Source: Rachycentron canadum
Taxonomy: Eukaryota > Chordata > Actinopteri > Carangiformes > Rachycentridae
DNA length: 64,000 nt
Reading direction: 5' to 3'
Assembly: GCA_038496675.1 (NCBI GenBank)
Contig: CM076653.1
Span: forward strand, 18,148,271 to 18,212,270
Shown piece by piece: positions 1 through 13,576 of this stretch; the first letter of the stretch is position 1; each line of letters starts with the position of its first letter. The position numbers and the translations under genes were made by a program. The notes beneath the pieces were generated by a model. The model was not told the origin of the DNA, made no database searches, and saw only the letters and a list, made by a program, of their open reading frames with translations.

Positions 1-195
1 TTTTTTTTGTTTAGTTTAATGGTTTGTTTGTTTATGTGCATGTGCATGCATATTTGATTCTGTGTGTGTGTGTGTGTGTGTCATTTAGCAGATATGCTAC
101 AGAGAGGTCCTATCCTGGGGTGCCTTCTTGCATATGTAATTGGATGTTACTGTAAATAATTGCCTGGGCATGTGCCAGTGTGATGATGGTGATGA

Positions 196-231
<36 letters not shown>

Positions 232-316
232 GGCTCATGTGTGACTGTATGCGTGTAGGAACATGTGTGTATCAATCTGTATGTTTGTGTGAGACTGTAT
301 ATATGTGTGTGCATGT

Positions 317-321
<5 letters not shown>

Positions 322-391
<70 letters not shown>

Positions 392-402
392 TGTGTGTGT
401 GC
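322..402. repeat. TG microsatellite
   Basis: A pure TG tract covers 322-389, then AG, then more GT units to about 402. Shorter TG tracts lie at 60-80 and 198-230. Confidence 0.97.
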
Positions 403-1799
403 GAGCGCATCTGCCCCATCCGTACTCCACTCTCAAGTCCCACTGATTCTCCTTTCCAGCCATGTTGAATCCTCTTTTCCTTATCAGGCGAGCCCAGGCC
501 TGCATCAGGCTCTCCTTGCTATGACAGAGGCTACAACAATAGGCCTGCGATACCGCTGCTTAGCGCTGCGTTTCGGAGGGGAAACCTGCCACGGGCGCAG
601 ATTAACTACAACACACACACACACAAAATAGATTGCAGCCTCCAAAACAAAACATTTTTCAGAATGCCTCCTCTTGATTAATGAAGCAATGACAAGAAGA
701 AAAATATAATTTCTGAAACAGAAAAATCCGCCACCACTTGTTAAAGTTTAGGGCTAGCTAACAATAAACATATTGGAGGGAGAGGGTGAGCAAAAGGGGT
801 GAGATAAATGGCTCGAGTGATGGGCTGAATAATTTCTGGAGCACTTTTTGGTTGCACAGGCCCATATTCCTATCCTTGTACTAAATTACACAATAATCAC
901 ACTCCATCGGTTGACACCCTCTGTTCTCTCTCTGTCCCAGGTTAAAATTAGGACAGTATCTTGACATTTTCGCTCCTCTGTAGTCTACAAAGTAAAGCTC
1001 TCTGTTCACAGCCAAAAGCAGCACACAGTCTGCACATGCACACTGATGCACTCATGCCCTCCCACATATACACAGGCACCACAAGTATAACCCAGAAAAC
1101 GCACACTGGAGTGTAAGCACACTCAAATATGGAGACACACTTGTACACACATGGAAACACATGTGCATCTAACAGCTATGTTCTTGTGTGTATTTTGTGT
1201 GTATAAAATATGTTTTCATCCTTATTCAGTATGTGACTTAACACCAGACTAGAGTCAATAGCATGAATGATTTGACTTTGAATTTGAAACAATTCCCAAT
1301 GATGGAATCAGCCTAAATATAGCAGAGCAGCTCCCTGATACTTGATCTTATTTTTTCCTCTGTGTTCCCTAAGGTGACTTTAATCTTGCAAAGGTTGGAA
1401 AAACTAACCACATAGACAAGACTGAGATATTGGAAAACTATAATGATTATATGATAATGATGATGTATGATTCAACAGTGGTTTTTGAATACTGTGTTAA
1501 TTGGTTATTATACTTATTTTGCCTTTAGCACCTACTGACTTTTATTGCGTCCTTGTAACCTGCTTCTGAAACCATTGCTTTTGTATCAGGGCCTTTGTGT
1601 TGAAAACAGATTACTGTAGTAGATTTGTTTTATCATAAACCTCTATGCTCACAGCAAAATTAGCTAATATACAACAAGTGTATTAAGATGGAAGATAAAA
1701 AACTGCCTAGATCTTAATCTGGAATTAAGCAAGTCTCATGCATTTCAATTACTGTGTAATTTGCACTAAAAGGCCCTCAAAACACATAAAGACCAGAAT

Positions 1800-2300
1800 T
1801 CTATTGAATCCAGACTCATTACAGTGCACCTTGACTAAGCCCCAGTAATTAGCATTGGTGGGGCATTGTACAAGAGGCGGCAACACCCTCATCAACACAC
1901 ATTTACAACAGAGCTCTAAATCTGCTGCTCATTAATAGCTTGCCTCCCAATCAATTATTAACACCTACAATGGAAGCCAGGCTCACCAGGGCCAGGCCTC
2001 TTACTCCAGGCAAATCGTGGGCCACCTTCTCCTCCCAGTTCTGTCCAGCATAGGTAATTACCGCTTTTAAAGACACCTGCTACTCAATAGCTTCGACCCA
2101 GACTGTTAATTTAGCCCCCCGATTGCAGACATTTATGTCTGAGTGTCACTATTAATTTGCGTTAATTTGGAGAGTGTGAGGAAGCCGGGCAGAGGCGTTG
2201 TCAGCAGCCGGCTGAATGTGCTCGTCGCTCACCTGCGCCGGGGCTGCGGCTGTAATTGGAGTCTAATGGTCTGATTGATCAGTGAGAGAAGTGAGGGATG
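1800..2300. promoter_or_regulatory. candidate conserved non-coding element
   Basis: This is a repeat-free, high-complexity block rich in TAAT/ATTA cores (for example ATTAATTTGCGTTAATTTGG near 2151). It contains a perfect inverted CAGACAT/ATGTCTG pair (2126-2141). It lies in zfpm2 intron 4. Conservation was not tested. Confidence 0.3.
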
Positions 2301-3024
2301 AGACGGCGCTCTGGCAGCTCCATCAGTCAGACAGGGAGAAGAGAGGAGAGGAGGAGGAAGAGGAACAGAGCGGGGAAAGCAGCTGACAGATACAGCAAAA
2401 TGCTAGGTCCTTGGTGTTTTATTCTTTTTAGGTTTTGTTCTCTCTTACTTTTAGTCTTTCTGTCTGTTACTTGCTTTGAGACCTCTGTGTTCTGCCTTCC
2501 TCACCTTTGCCTTGCTTGCTACAAAGCACTCTGACCCAGGCCAATTACATAGTTTTTAGTTCAGACTCTGGTCTCTGCCTTTCAATATGGATGAGAGCCT
2601 TCTGTTTCTCTGACGTAAACTGCGTTGGCTTCCTGAGAAACATCCTAATAACTAAAATTATAGGTATTAGGATTAAAAAAATGACGTGGAAATTAGTTAT
2701 GTATAGGAATAAATGTATATTAAAACTATATGTAATCTAAATATAAAAAGAGATCATAAAAAGACACACAGTTAGCACAGTAAGACCAGACATATGATCC
2801 AATACAGTGCAATGTGATTGTGTTAACAGTTCTGCAACAGCAATACCTATAACTCCAGTGCTTCATGCCAAACTGAGCCCCTGGGGTCTACAGACCTGCC
2901 ACGGCCGACCCATCAGCTGTGAAATCTGCTTTCCTCTTTGATAAACGGTCGAGATGTGACCCTATCTCTGTCCTGCAGATGCCCAGATTTCCTGTCATGC
3001 TTTTTCCACTCTGTTTTTTCCTGC

Positions 3025-3027
<3 letters not shown>

Positions 3028-3056
<29 letters not shown>
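3028..3056. repeat. CT microsatellite
   Basis: A CT tract of about 14 units lies in intron 4. Confidence 0.95.
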
Positions 3057-3058
<2 letters not shown>

Positions 3059-4170
3059 CCGCATGCTCTCTTTTCATTCTTCCTTTTTCAAGCTTTATAC
3101 CTCTCTTTCCAGGACTGCCTGGACAACTGCATGAAACGCTCCACTCACTGTTCTTTCTCAGCATCATCCATCACTCCGCTCCGGTACAGAGGCCCGTCGT
3201 CCAACTGGCAGCCAAAACCACATGGGCTCCCACGCCACAGCACATAGAGCTAGGCCAGTTCGCTGCCTCTGGGGACCAGTAACCACCCTCCCCTTACCTC
3301 CACTTCTCTCATCCTTACCTCCACAGAACTGCTCCCCAGACACCAGCCAGACGTAACATACTTTCCTCCTAAATGGCTCTGAATGTGTTAGAGTCCTGCA
3401 CCTGTCCACTTTAATGCAGGAGCTGCTCAAATTCACTGTATTTTCATTATTTACTGTAAGTCACTTTAAGGAGTCATAGCACTTTAGTCCCTCTCTGGGC
3501 ATGATGCCAGGGATAGAGAAGCAGACCCATGTACTGTACGTAGCAGATTGACAAAAATAGCTTGACCTCTAAAAAGTCATATCTTAAATGACGTGTCTGG
3601 ATGAAGGAATAAAATATGTTTGATTTCAGTGAGGGCATATCAATATCTCACCAGCAGGTCATGTGTTTTAAGCATGAGAGAGGTGTCACTCCACCATATA
3701 CCTTCGGGTAATTCATTCACTTCTATGGTTTCAAAAAAATCTAAGAGAGTAAAAGGAGATTTAATAGTCTGTGGAGGTCACACTTCATAAGAATGACTGA
3801 GAGAGCTGAGGTAGAGACCCATGAAGCAATGAGCCTTTATTTCTACCTCAGACGCTTTCTGCCGACTTCTAACCCCGCTCTGCAGCACTGACTGCCCTGA
3901 CATGCATCAAAACTAGCCAGCTCCCCGCTTCTTCTTTCACTCTCCTCCATTTCCTCACACTCACATTTGTTATGTCAACTTTTCCCTCTCCAGGTTAGGC
4001 ATCAGGGTTTGTTCCTGTCTTGAAGTGTCAGTGTTTGAAGTTTTGCACAACTCTCCCAACAACAGCCTCCCACTGAAATAACTGAGATAAATGCAGCACC
4101 ATATTAAGGATGTTGCCAACGGCTGCATGTTTAACAAGGCAGCCGCTCGATGACTGAAAATTTGATTAAA

Positions 4171-4190
4171 CAACAACAACAACAACAACA
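4171..4190. repeat. AAC trinucleotide repeat
   Basis: About seven CAA units followed by a short A run. Confidence 0.9.
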
Positions 4191-6275
4191 AAAAAATCTA
4201 TGCTACTGTAAATGGGATGATTCCCTCATGATGTGCAAAACTACAGGTATTGACTGAACAAAGCAAAAAGTTACATTGAACCCAAAAAAGGAGGCTTAGT
4301 AAAACAACACGCCAGTTGGATTGACCTAGCCTTTAATGAGAGATAGTGAGAAGCTGCTAACAGCCAGTATCCCATTTGAGAGATGAAACTTAGGAGAGGA
4401 GGAGGGCAAGCAGCAAAGCATTGAAAGGGCCCCCATGAGAATAGACACACATGAGATCCTTAAAGGCAATATGCCAGAGCTTCTTCCTCTGCTTTTAATT
4501 GCGAGGGAGGTTTGGCATATTCTGTAACCCCTCCACAGCCTATTACAGGTGATGACCAGCACCTGCTCACTTAAAAAAAAAAAAAAAAGAAAACCTGGGA
4601 AAGATCTGGGAAGTAGCAATGAATTCCTCAGAGGGCAGTTAGTTAAGAACATATCACTCTAGCCAAGAGCAACAAGCAGTTTATGCATCTCGTTCAGCAG
4701 GTAGTGTGATAAATTTGTAAAGTTTGTATGTACTGAAAACATCCGACCAACAAACAATTCAGAAAGATGTTTTATATGACATCACTCTGGAAGTCTGAGG
4801 GTCATTTGAGGGACAGTTGAAGGTTGGTTTTGGATTCCTTTCAGGGAAATTCACGCAGAGATTGCTGGAGAAATATATGGAGTGTGTTACTTTGGAAGGC
4901 AACTTGAGGTGTTGCTCTGTCAAATCACTTTTCCGCCCAAGGATAACTGGCTTTACCCTGAGAGAAGCCATATTTCATGGCTATAATACGGCCTGAGTTA
5001 TTTAAAGCCACTGATGACTTCAAAACCATGAGGGGAGCTTAGAAAACAGTTGAAACTGCTCTGAAATTATTTAATAAAGTTTTGTGTTTAAGGAATCTGA
5101 GAAAGGAGGGGGAGGGGGGCTGTGAATCCAAAGTCCTCATGGACTTGTCCTTATGTTTCTTAACAGGATGAATGTGAGTCTGGTTACAGATTTAATAGGA
5201 ATTTCTTAATTAATCCAAAAGCAGAATTGAACATCTAAACCTTGGAGGACTTGTCACTCCACCAGAGCAGCAGGTCAACACGAGCCTCTGCTGGGATCTT
5301 TGGAACAAGCGATGTGAAGCTGCTGTGTGCAGGGTAACATCAAAAATAATGGACTGTGACTCCATTCAATTGAAGCTGGCACTGAGCTCAAAATCCACCA
5401 ATCAAAGTCTTTTGTCATAAAATATGCAGATTAAATGGTTAAAATAGATGCACTTCAAAGGCTTTTGTTGAGGGCCAGCTGGATCCCGGAAGAGTCACCT
5501 CAATAGGTTTGAATGTCACAGGAATAACCGCTCACATGGGCTTCAGATAGAGGACTAGGAATCATGTTGCCATGGCTGCTAAAGGCAAAGTTTGACCAAA
5601 TACAGTAATTTGGCATCAGGTTTTAATGTTCCTGAGTATTGTGGAACTCACTTATAACAACATAATGTGACTTTTAATGAGGTTGAATTGCAACTGACAT
5701 ATAAATGATGGTAAATAAGTCAATTATTTATGCTTTATTGCAAATCAAGACTTCATGTCATGAAACATTAAACATACCACATGAAAATGTAAATTGTCTT
5801 TCTGTTAAAATTCCAAAAATTTGACCATTGGTTAGTTTAAAAAAAAAGAAGTATGCACGACAGTTGAAGTGTCTTTAAAACACTACAACTATCATCGACA
5901 GTTTCCTTTTGTCACTCCTTTTTCTTTTCACCTGCTCAAACCAGGCTTCTAACTAGAACTAAGAGACGGATCATGTTGGAGCCTCCTCATACCGTGTGCC
6001 TGTTGGATTGATTTTGAGATTTTATTGCTCAAGTTTGAAGCATTGCCAGGTATCTAGCTACATCAATAAACTGTTCAGTCCATATATGAACCTTCATGTG
6101 AGCTCAGACCCAGTGGCCTCTCAGCCGTCTCAGGGTTGGGGCTGTAGACCAGGGGTGACTGTTTTTTTGAAACCTGTGCTGTATTATGTTTCTCCTAGTC
6201 TGTATTTCATGGCATAATTATGATTGGTTGGTGAATATTACATGTTCGAAATGATACAGTTGGCCAAAAACATAC

Positions 6276-6400
6276 CAGTGCAGTGCTGTCAGTGCTCATC
6301 TCAATCTTCCCCTCGAAGGGTCCCCATGTCGTCCCAACAGGGAGCTGCTGCCGGCTGTGGATCCGACGCTCGCCGTCTTTAAGGAAGGCATCCAGCTCTC
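6276..6400 (-). CDS. zfpm2: zfpm2 (FOG2) coding exon 4, start of PR domain
   Basis: The exon encodes residues 101-142. It includes ELDAFLKDGERRIHSRQQL (102-120) and the highly conserved PVGTTWGPFEGKIEM (121-135). FOG proteins carry an N-terminal PR (SET-related) domain like the PRDM family, and the GTTWGPF segment matches its first strands; the rest must lie on later exons outside the window. The acceptor is GTGTTTTTAG at 6401 and the donor GTATGT at 6275. Entry is phase 1 and exit phase 0, with length 125 nt, which agrees with the neighbouring exon. The codon across the exon 3/4 junction becomes AGA (Arg101), where I recall Gly in the human protein; this could be real divergence. No frameshift or stop is present. 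Confidence 0.95.
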
Positions 6401-9400
6401 CTAAAAACACACCAGAACGCAAAACAGTCAGCCATAGCGCTCTATGCAGCACGCGAGTTCCACATCAAATCACAGGGATGTTCTTTCATTGTCCTTTCCC
6501 CCCTGAAAACCTACATGTGCGATGACATTATTGTCTCCCGCAGTCACCAGTGAAGGTTGAAGCCGTACAGTTTCAAAATGGATAAGCAAATCAAGTGAAC
6601 ATCCATCTGATGTTGTTCCTCAGACACATGGTGCGCTAACCTGACTTGAAAGGTGTCTTGTGTTGAGATAATGTCTGTGAGACAGAGCAGGCTTTCTGGC
6701 TGGTGAGAGCAGCCAGTGGCAGGCGTGTTGCTGCTGTTCCAGGAAGGCTGGGCCCTTGTTAGTGCTGAGCAGAGCTCTGGCTAATTAACAGTGAAACTGA
6801 ATAGCACAGCTAGCTCTACCGGTGCTCACCTCTGTGACAACCCCTGCTGTCATACCTCTAAGATTCAATGTACTTTTTCGGGAAGGTGATTAATCAAATG
6901 GTTATGATAAACCCCACTGCAAGCCATGACATAGTTTACAGAGAAGGATGTGTCCCTGTTTATGTGTGTGTGTACATCTGTGAGTATCTTCTACGAGTGC
7001 GTGTTGCAAAGGAAGCAGTACATTTCTGACTGGCTGCCTTGACCTAAGAAAGCTTGCTGCAGTTATCATGATGAGCCAGAAATCTGTAAGCACAAGTTAC
7101 ATCTAGTTTTATAAACTTCCTGGACACAAAGAGAGGGTTTTTTTAATCAGATCAGAGTCATGTTTTAGAGTTGAGTGTGATTGTCTGATCACTGGGTTGA
7201 CCTTTGTGTGGTTAGATATCTGGGTCAGATACAGAACATCATTACATTTCTGGGACTCTCAAAATAAAGCATGAAACTGAACTGCCAGCTGCTAATAATC
7301 ATAATGAATTCTTATTCAAACAAACTGTAACATGAGTTGTTAACATTGTGTCTTTTAACCTATTTGTTCACACATGTGGCTAATGGGTATTCAGGGCATT
7401 CGGTTCAAACTGAATGGGCTGAAGTGATCACTGAACTTTTCTGATGCCGATGTGGTATAATGACCTATTCAGCCCTGCTCCACTCTGTAAATATCAGCCA
7501 TGTATCTGCGGCACGCTGCAGTGTCCGTTTGTTTTGCTGGTATGGAAATGTGTGCTTATGTGCTTCTTCCCATGCATAAACATGATCAGGCAAGTGTTTC
7601 TACTCATCAGGGGTGGTCACTCTAGCACCAACAAAAAGCTAAAGTTCACCCATAATAAAAATTCACTTTGAATAGCTTTTTGTTATAATGAGATACAAAG
7701 CATGTCACACACCAGCAAGTTATATGTTAGAGCCTAATTTTGGAATAGACCCCCAAATAAAATAAAATAAATTCTTTCTGTTGAGTCTGCGTCCTCTCGC
7801 CACCTCCCATGTTCCTGCTGTTACATGCTGTCTTCCTGGTGCTGCAGTGGAAGGTGGGTAAGCTCATTACAGAGAAATAATTAAACATTGGTGCACAGCT
7901 GGTCGTCATCACTGAGAGCAACAGCCACCGCTTGATGCATTCTGTTTGTCCTCAGATAAGACCCACGGCCTTTAACCGCTTGGATGCAAGTTCCTGTTTA
8001 GCCCCGCTTGACACACAGCTACAGCCATCCCCAGCCAACGATTTTGATTCTTTTCCCCATTTCTTTCTTTTTTTGGGTGGGATGCTTGGAGTAAAAACAG
8101 GGTAACGGGTAGTGTAGGTGCGAGAAGGGGGGAAAGGAGGGGGTACGATTCAATTTGTGCAGTTTGTGGTCCACCATGTTTAGGTGCCAGTTGTGTGCAT
8201 CCCACACCAAATGTTGCCTGAGGACCTTGGCTCACAGATGGCTTGTCACATCTGTTGCTGATACTAGTGGAAGATCTCCACAAAAACACCCGTGGATGAA
8301 TAATGAGTTCCCTTCATGGACTGTCTGTATGTTCTCTATGAACATTTACAGGTTTACAAACTAAAAATACACTGACAGATGTGTTCTGTAATCAGCTCAG
8401 CTACTGACAATTTTTGTATTATGGCATCAAGTCTTGTCACAGTGACAATCCCTGACAAGCCCTAAACTCTGTCACCTATAGTCATCACAAATGAATTTCG
8501 AGCAAATACAGAAATTATTGTGTTTAAACTGTCACAATCCAATTGACATACACAACCAAGTGGACAGCTGATGATGGTCAATGATGAGATTAACAACCCC
8601 AGCACCTGTGTTCTCTCCTCAACGCTGCCCATCGTCCAGTTCTCAAATGCCACACACTTGGCAAACCATGAGCCCATGATGTGGCTCAAGAGCTGTACCC
8701 CCTCCTCTAAATCCCAACCAACCCTTCTCTCCACCACCTTCACCCTTTGCACCCCCCTCAATCACCACCACCTACTCCCTACCCCCCTACCCCTCCCTCG
8801 ATAAGATCATCATCTGTCGCTAGACTCTAGGGTCTGTTCCTGCACTCCACAGATACTTGGCAGACCAATGAATGTCTCTTTGTGTGGAGAGATCCTCCTC
8901 AGATAGCACCCAAGATGCTCCACGCTGGCATCTGTTTGTTTTTTTTTATGTGTGTATGTGTGTCCTGTCTTTCTTTTCTGTTATGGTGCGGAGGAACAGG
9001 GAACCTCGTCTCTCTGTTCAGTGGCATACGACTGAATGCTAATGAGTTTCTCAGTGGCAGGGTGCCAGCCTAGTATGATTTAAAGAATAAATGGGTGTGG
9101 ACTATTGACAGACAGAGGCCCAAAAGAAGTGAACTACCACTCTCTACTTTTAAATAATATTATTTGAAGGAAACACTTTTCAGCAGTATCCTTGCCCTGA
9201 AATTTCCCTTTCATTTCCCATTAAGGTTGGCTAAATCATCTTATTCCACACTGATTGACATTATCACATGCCTATTGTGCATCAGCTTGCTTCAGCTATT
9301 CATTTAAACTGCATGATGTTTTCACTGATTGATATATCCAAACCCAAGATTACACGACCTGTATGGTTGCACCACACAATTAAGTCAAAATATTCTATAT

Positions 9401-9529
9401 AGGTGATTCTTGTGCATCCTTTTATACATTTCCTCTGATCTTTGATATCATATATTGATCATTTTTGCAATCTTGGGAAACACTGATAGCAGGTTTGTCT
9501 GCACATTGCTGGTTTCTAATTCTAAGTGT

Positions 9530-9984
9530 TTAAAGGACCCATATTGAGTAAAGTGAGATATCAAACTCCTTTTTTTATTATTATTATAATTATTATTAAG
9601 CAGGTCAAATGTTCTATCTTAATAATGTGAAAGTATCAAAGCTCTCGCTCTACAGAGAAATACATAGAGCCTATATTCAAAAAAATGAGCCATAAAATGA
9701 GGACTTCTGTAACAAGCAGTCACTGCCTTTAGCCATGCCTAAGCCCCAACTACCTGGACCCATCATCCAACCTTGCAGGATTTGGTTTCTCAAGGTGTGT
9801 TTACCTGAAATCTGCTATATTTTTTTTTATTGGACTCGTGTTCCTAGAGCTCCAGAGAGAGGCCTGGGAGAGGAGGTGTAAAACTACATTGAGATGGTTC
9901 TTGAACCACAAATATATTTTCTGATGAATATCATCACTTGAAATAAAACACCTGGATTTTGTAAAATATGGGACCTATAAAGGG
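9530..9984 (+). mobile_element. degenerate non-autonomous element, AAAGGACCCATATT family
   Basis: The element starts TTTAAAGGACCCATATTGAG and ends AAAATATGGGACCTATAAAG, so the ends are imperfect inverted repeats. Internal blocks such as GTGAAAGTATCAAAGCTC and CAGAGAAATACATAGAGCC match a repeat that I recognise as common in teleost genomes. It has no coding capacity and carries an ATT/ATA-rich insertion near 9570-9600. I cannot give a registered family name. Confidence 0.7.
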
Positions 9985-11109
9985 TTTCAAAGTATGTTTT
10001 GTAAATTATTCTCACTCTTAAAAAAAATTCTAAAATGTTCAACCAAGTTTGACTTGATTTAGGGTGACAACTCAAATATTCTTTCCCTTAAGTTGGTGAA
10101 ATGCAATGATAAATTCACATTTCACTGTCAATGCTTCTATTAGTGCACATGAAATGTAAGTCTGAATTTTCTTAATATAATTTCCAGCCCCGAATAAGGT
10201 CTCTGCTAATGGTCCGCGATGACAAATGACATCATCAACTTGCGGCTGCAGATTAACATTTGTTAAAGCAATGAATCTGCTCGAGCTATTTTCAACATGA
10301 ATTTTACTTCTCTAACTAGTTCAAAAAACCACCTTCAAGGAAAATAAATTGCCTTCAGCTGTAAAAAAAAAAAAAAAAAATTGTCTGATTACTGGCTCGG
10401 TGTCTGGTTTACTTCACCTTTTATCATGAGTATATTAACTGTAAGGACGGATGTGAAAGGGAAACAAAGAGCGAAGCAATAGAGACAAGTGGGAAAATAT
10501 GCTTGAGCTTCACACAGCAGACGATCCCTCTTGATATCAAGCAGTACCTTTGAATCAAAGCAAATAAATGACTGCTGTTCAAAGTTCAATAACCTGTGCG
10601 TGGCAATTCACAGATGTCCTACTGAATCCCAGTCATCTCCACTGATAGGCCACGTTATAGAGCCAGCAAATGGGCTATAAATTAATATACCATGAGAGAG
10701 GCATATGGGGTGAAATGGAATGCACTGTATCGGTTCAACAAAAGGTGCCACATCTTTAAAGCAGATATGTGATATGAAATTTTACAGCTGAAGGAGAAAT
10801 GTCACAGAGCTTTGATAAGAGAGCGATGAACTCCCCCCCTACCCAAACCACTATTATCAGGTCCTGGCGAGCAAAATGCATCATTTATAACCCACAGCTC
10901 ACACTATAATCTCAGTGAAAGGCACTTGTTTTAAAACAGTGGAGGAACTCCACCACCAGGAGCGCCACCCTGTCTCCTCCTCTCCTCCTCACTCACCTCT
11001 ACCCCAAACCAACCCAAAACCCACCCTGACTGGCTGCTTCTGGCCCCAGAGAGTGGGGAGAAAGTTGAATGTGCAAGTCTCCAGGCAACCACGTGAGTTT
11101 GACCACACG

Positions 11110-11323
11110 AGGGGGGGGTCTAGGGAAGAGGAGGGAGGGGTGACTTGGTAGAGGGGGGTGCACCCCTTCACGTCAGGCTTGTTTTCAGGATAGCTTGGAG
11201 GTGTGTGTGTGTGTGTGTGTGGGGGGGGGAGTTAAACAAACCAGTGGGATTAGGGCATTTTAGCTGTGACACTCCACACAGGCTGAGCAGGGGGTTGTGG
11301 GGTGGGTTAGGGTGTTGTGGGGG
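11110..11323 (+). repeat. G-rich, quadruplex-prone stretch
   Basis: Several sets of four or more G-runs with short loops occur on the plus strand. Examples are the runs at 11111-11140 and those at 11290-11294, 11299-11302, 11104-style neighbours, 11304-11306, 11310-11312 and 11319-11323. A TG tract (11201-11220) with a G9 run sits between them. The G-rich strand is the template strand of zfpm2. Confidence 0.75.
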
Positions 11324-11513
11324 TCTCTTTTAAGCAACACTCCAACCCCCTTGTTGTAGACAGACTCAACAATATCTGAAGAAAAGAAGGTTGAGATTGG
11401 ACGCTTCTGAAAGCAGCTTATGTTTAATGACCATGTTTTGTTTGTACATAACTATGATGTACTATAGATTCCATACACATAGTATGGCTTAGGTTGGGAA
11501 AGGGTTGTGGTTA

Positions 11514-12095
11514 CATTTAAAGCCAATTTTTTACATTTTGAGAAATGCAGAGTTTAACAAGAAGATCAGTACCACTCTCCTGTCTGTGCGTTAGCTTAAC
11601 TTAGCATGAGCAATGAAAAACAGCTGGTCCAAATGCTACAAGTTCTGTTCAAGCTCACTCGTAACAAAAATTGTACAAAAACCAAATGGAAAGTTGAGAA
11701 TGTGAGAATGTGTCATTGATGGAGTCAGAGGAGTTATTTTTTGGTTTAGTGCTGTAACTTCTTGACTGGTTGCCTCGCAACATATCCCAGATGTAGCTCA
11801 GATGTAGCTCAGAACCAGCCATAAAACAGCAAAGCCTCATTTTTATACCTTAGCTTTTGCTCATATTAAACAAACTTAACTCATATTAATCATTTAGTGA
11901 GCTTTAGAGGTGCTGGTAGTTGGATTTTGTTACCAGTGAACTGAGCAAGGCTAGCTCTTTCCACCTGACTCTAGTCTTTATGCTAACCTAAGCTAACTGG
12001 CTGCTGGCTGTAGTCGTCCATTTAATGGACAGATATGATAGTGGTATTGATCATCACATATAACTCTCTGCCAGAGAGAGAAAACTACTTCTTCA
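11514..12095. mobile_element. degenerate foldback/MITE-like element (GCTAACTGGCTGCTGGCTG family)
   Basis: The left arm (about 11549-11579, CAGAGTTTAACAAGAAGATC then AGTACCACTCTC) is mirrored by the right arm at 12038-12070 (GTGGTATTGATCATC, TAACTCTCTG). Inside, AAGCTAACTGGCTGCTGGCT (from about 11989) and GGTTGCCTCGCAAC are hallmark blocks of a repeat that I know to be widespread in percomorph fish. It has no open frame. Target-site duplications were not resolved. Confidence 0.75.
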
Positions 12096-13540
12096 ATAGA
12101 TTAATTTAATTGCATCTCTGTAGTAAGACTGTGGCAATTCTGTGGACATATGTCGTGTGGTATGGAATTGTCCAATATGGACAAGTGATATTGGACAAGG
12201 AGTTTAAATGAGGATCCAGAGACAACCCAGGGTTATGCTGTGCCACCTTTCACCCCTTCTGAATCTCAACTACTGCAATTAAAGTAATAGAGAAACAGAA
12301 AAGTTTAGAGTTGTACAATGGCACATACACACACTCACACACAACTTGGTCCTGCAGTACATTATCAACACGCAGACTGTTGTTTGGTGTCATTGAATGA
12401 ATTGAAATATACCAGCTGTCAAGTGCTCCATTTCATCAAAAAGCCTCGTGAAGTTAGCAGCAGGGCTGGCTGACAACAATCTCTGAAACATCCATCTTTG
12501 GGGAAGCACTGCAATTTCTATTGATAGCATGTAAAGGGGGACAGCAAAACTTAAAGAATGACTGTCCTCACACAGAGATATCACCGTATCACCGACAACA
12601 TCTAGAGGACACACACCACTCCTGCTGGAATCTGATTACTTTAAATGCCTTTCTTTAAAATTTCACCACCATCAAAAGGACATTACTCCACCTGAGTGTG
12701 TCAGGATGAATGAGTAATTGATGGTGTATTCACTGGGACTGCATGTATTTGAGACAGATGGATAAAAAAGGCTGCAGGACTTTGCCTGCTAAAGGAAGTT
12801 GCAATTTTGTGTGTTCAGTCTTGTCGCCAATAAAACACAGCATGACATGAACTACCGACATACACATGGAAGGAAATATTGGAGGAAATTGATTCGAAGA
12901 ATATTTATTCTGCAGACTGCACTTTTCGTTTTTAGCAAGGAACACAAGTAAACGTTGCTACCTTCAAGTCTTGATATTCTGCCGTTAATTCAGGAGGAGA
13001 CTATTTTTAAAGTACTCCTGAATCTCCTCCCAAGTCAATTACCAGGCTGCAACTTCCCCTGGGTAACAGGGAATTCTGTTTTTTCCTGGGTGACCTAGTT
13101 GTCTTTTGTGAGTAGGTTTTAGCCGGAGCAGTTTGACAGTCAACAGATAAGATGGATTAAGCTTTTTTTTTTTTTTCATCCAGTTTTGATGTGAACAGCG
13201 TAAAAGCGGGTTAAATCATTGAGTTTCAGGAGTATTTTTAAATGCCTGGAGATAGTGCGATAAAGGAGCTAAACCTAAGACTTGGGCAGGGAAGGTCAAG
13301 GTCGCGGCTTTGGAGAGCAGCTACCCGGTGACGGGGGCCAGCTCTCGTCTCTCAGGGAGCGAGCTGAGCGCCGCAGCCGAGCCCACCTCTCATCACTCCC
13401 AGAAAAGATACACGAAAGGAGTGAAACAAAATCCAGCAAGAGCTCGACGGGCGGCATCAAAGAGCGGTGTGCCCTGACTATGTGTGGGTTGCCTGTGTGT
13501 GTGTGTGTGTGTTTAAATAAGCATGTGTGTGAGAGTGGAG

Positions 13541-13576
13541 GGATGTTGGGGGGGGCAAGTTCCCCCCCCAACATCC
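13541..13576. repeat. perfect inverted repeat, 15-bp arms
   Basis: GGATGTTGGGGGGGG (13541-13555) and its exact complement CCCCCCCCAACATCC (13562-13576) flank a six-base loop CAAGTT. It can form a very stable hairpin. Confidence 0.9.

Larger units (their letters stand above)
1..6275 (-). other. zfpm2: zfpm2 intron 4, partial
   Basis: This non-coding DNA lies downstream of the exon 4 donor and runs off the window before exon 5. It holds TG microsatellites at 60-80, 198-230 and 322-402, a CT tract (3028-3056), an AAC repeat (4171-4190) and a poly-A run (4573-4588). The block at about 1800-2300 is complex, balanced sequence without repeats and looks like a possible conserved non-coding element. 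No open frame here resembles a known protein. Confidence 0.85.

Noticed and set aside
147..505. Open frames made of Thr-His or Cys-Val repeats
   Set aside because: They are translations of the TG/CA microsatellite. The same holds for similar frames at 13478-13834, 18583-19026, 35189-35662, 36136-36387, 39375-39758, 41481-42050 and 61043-61450.
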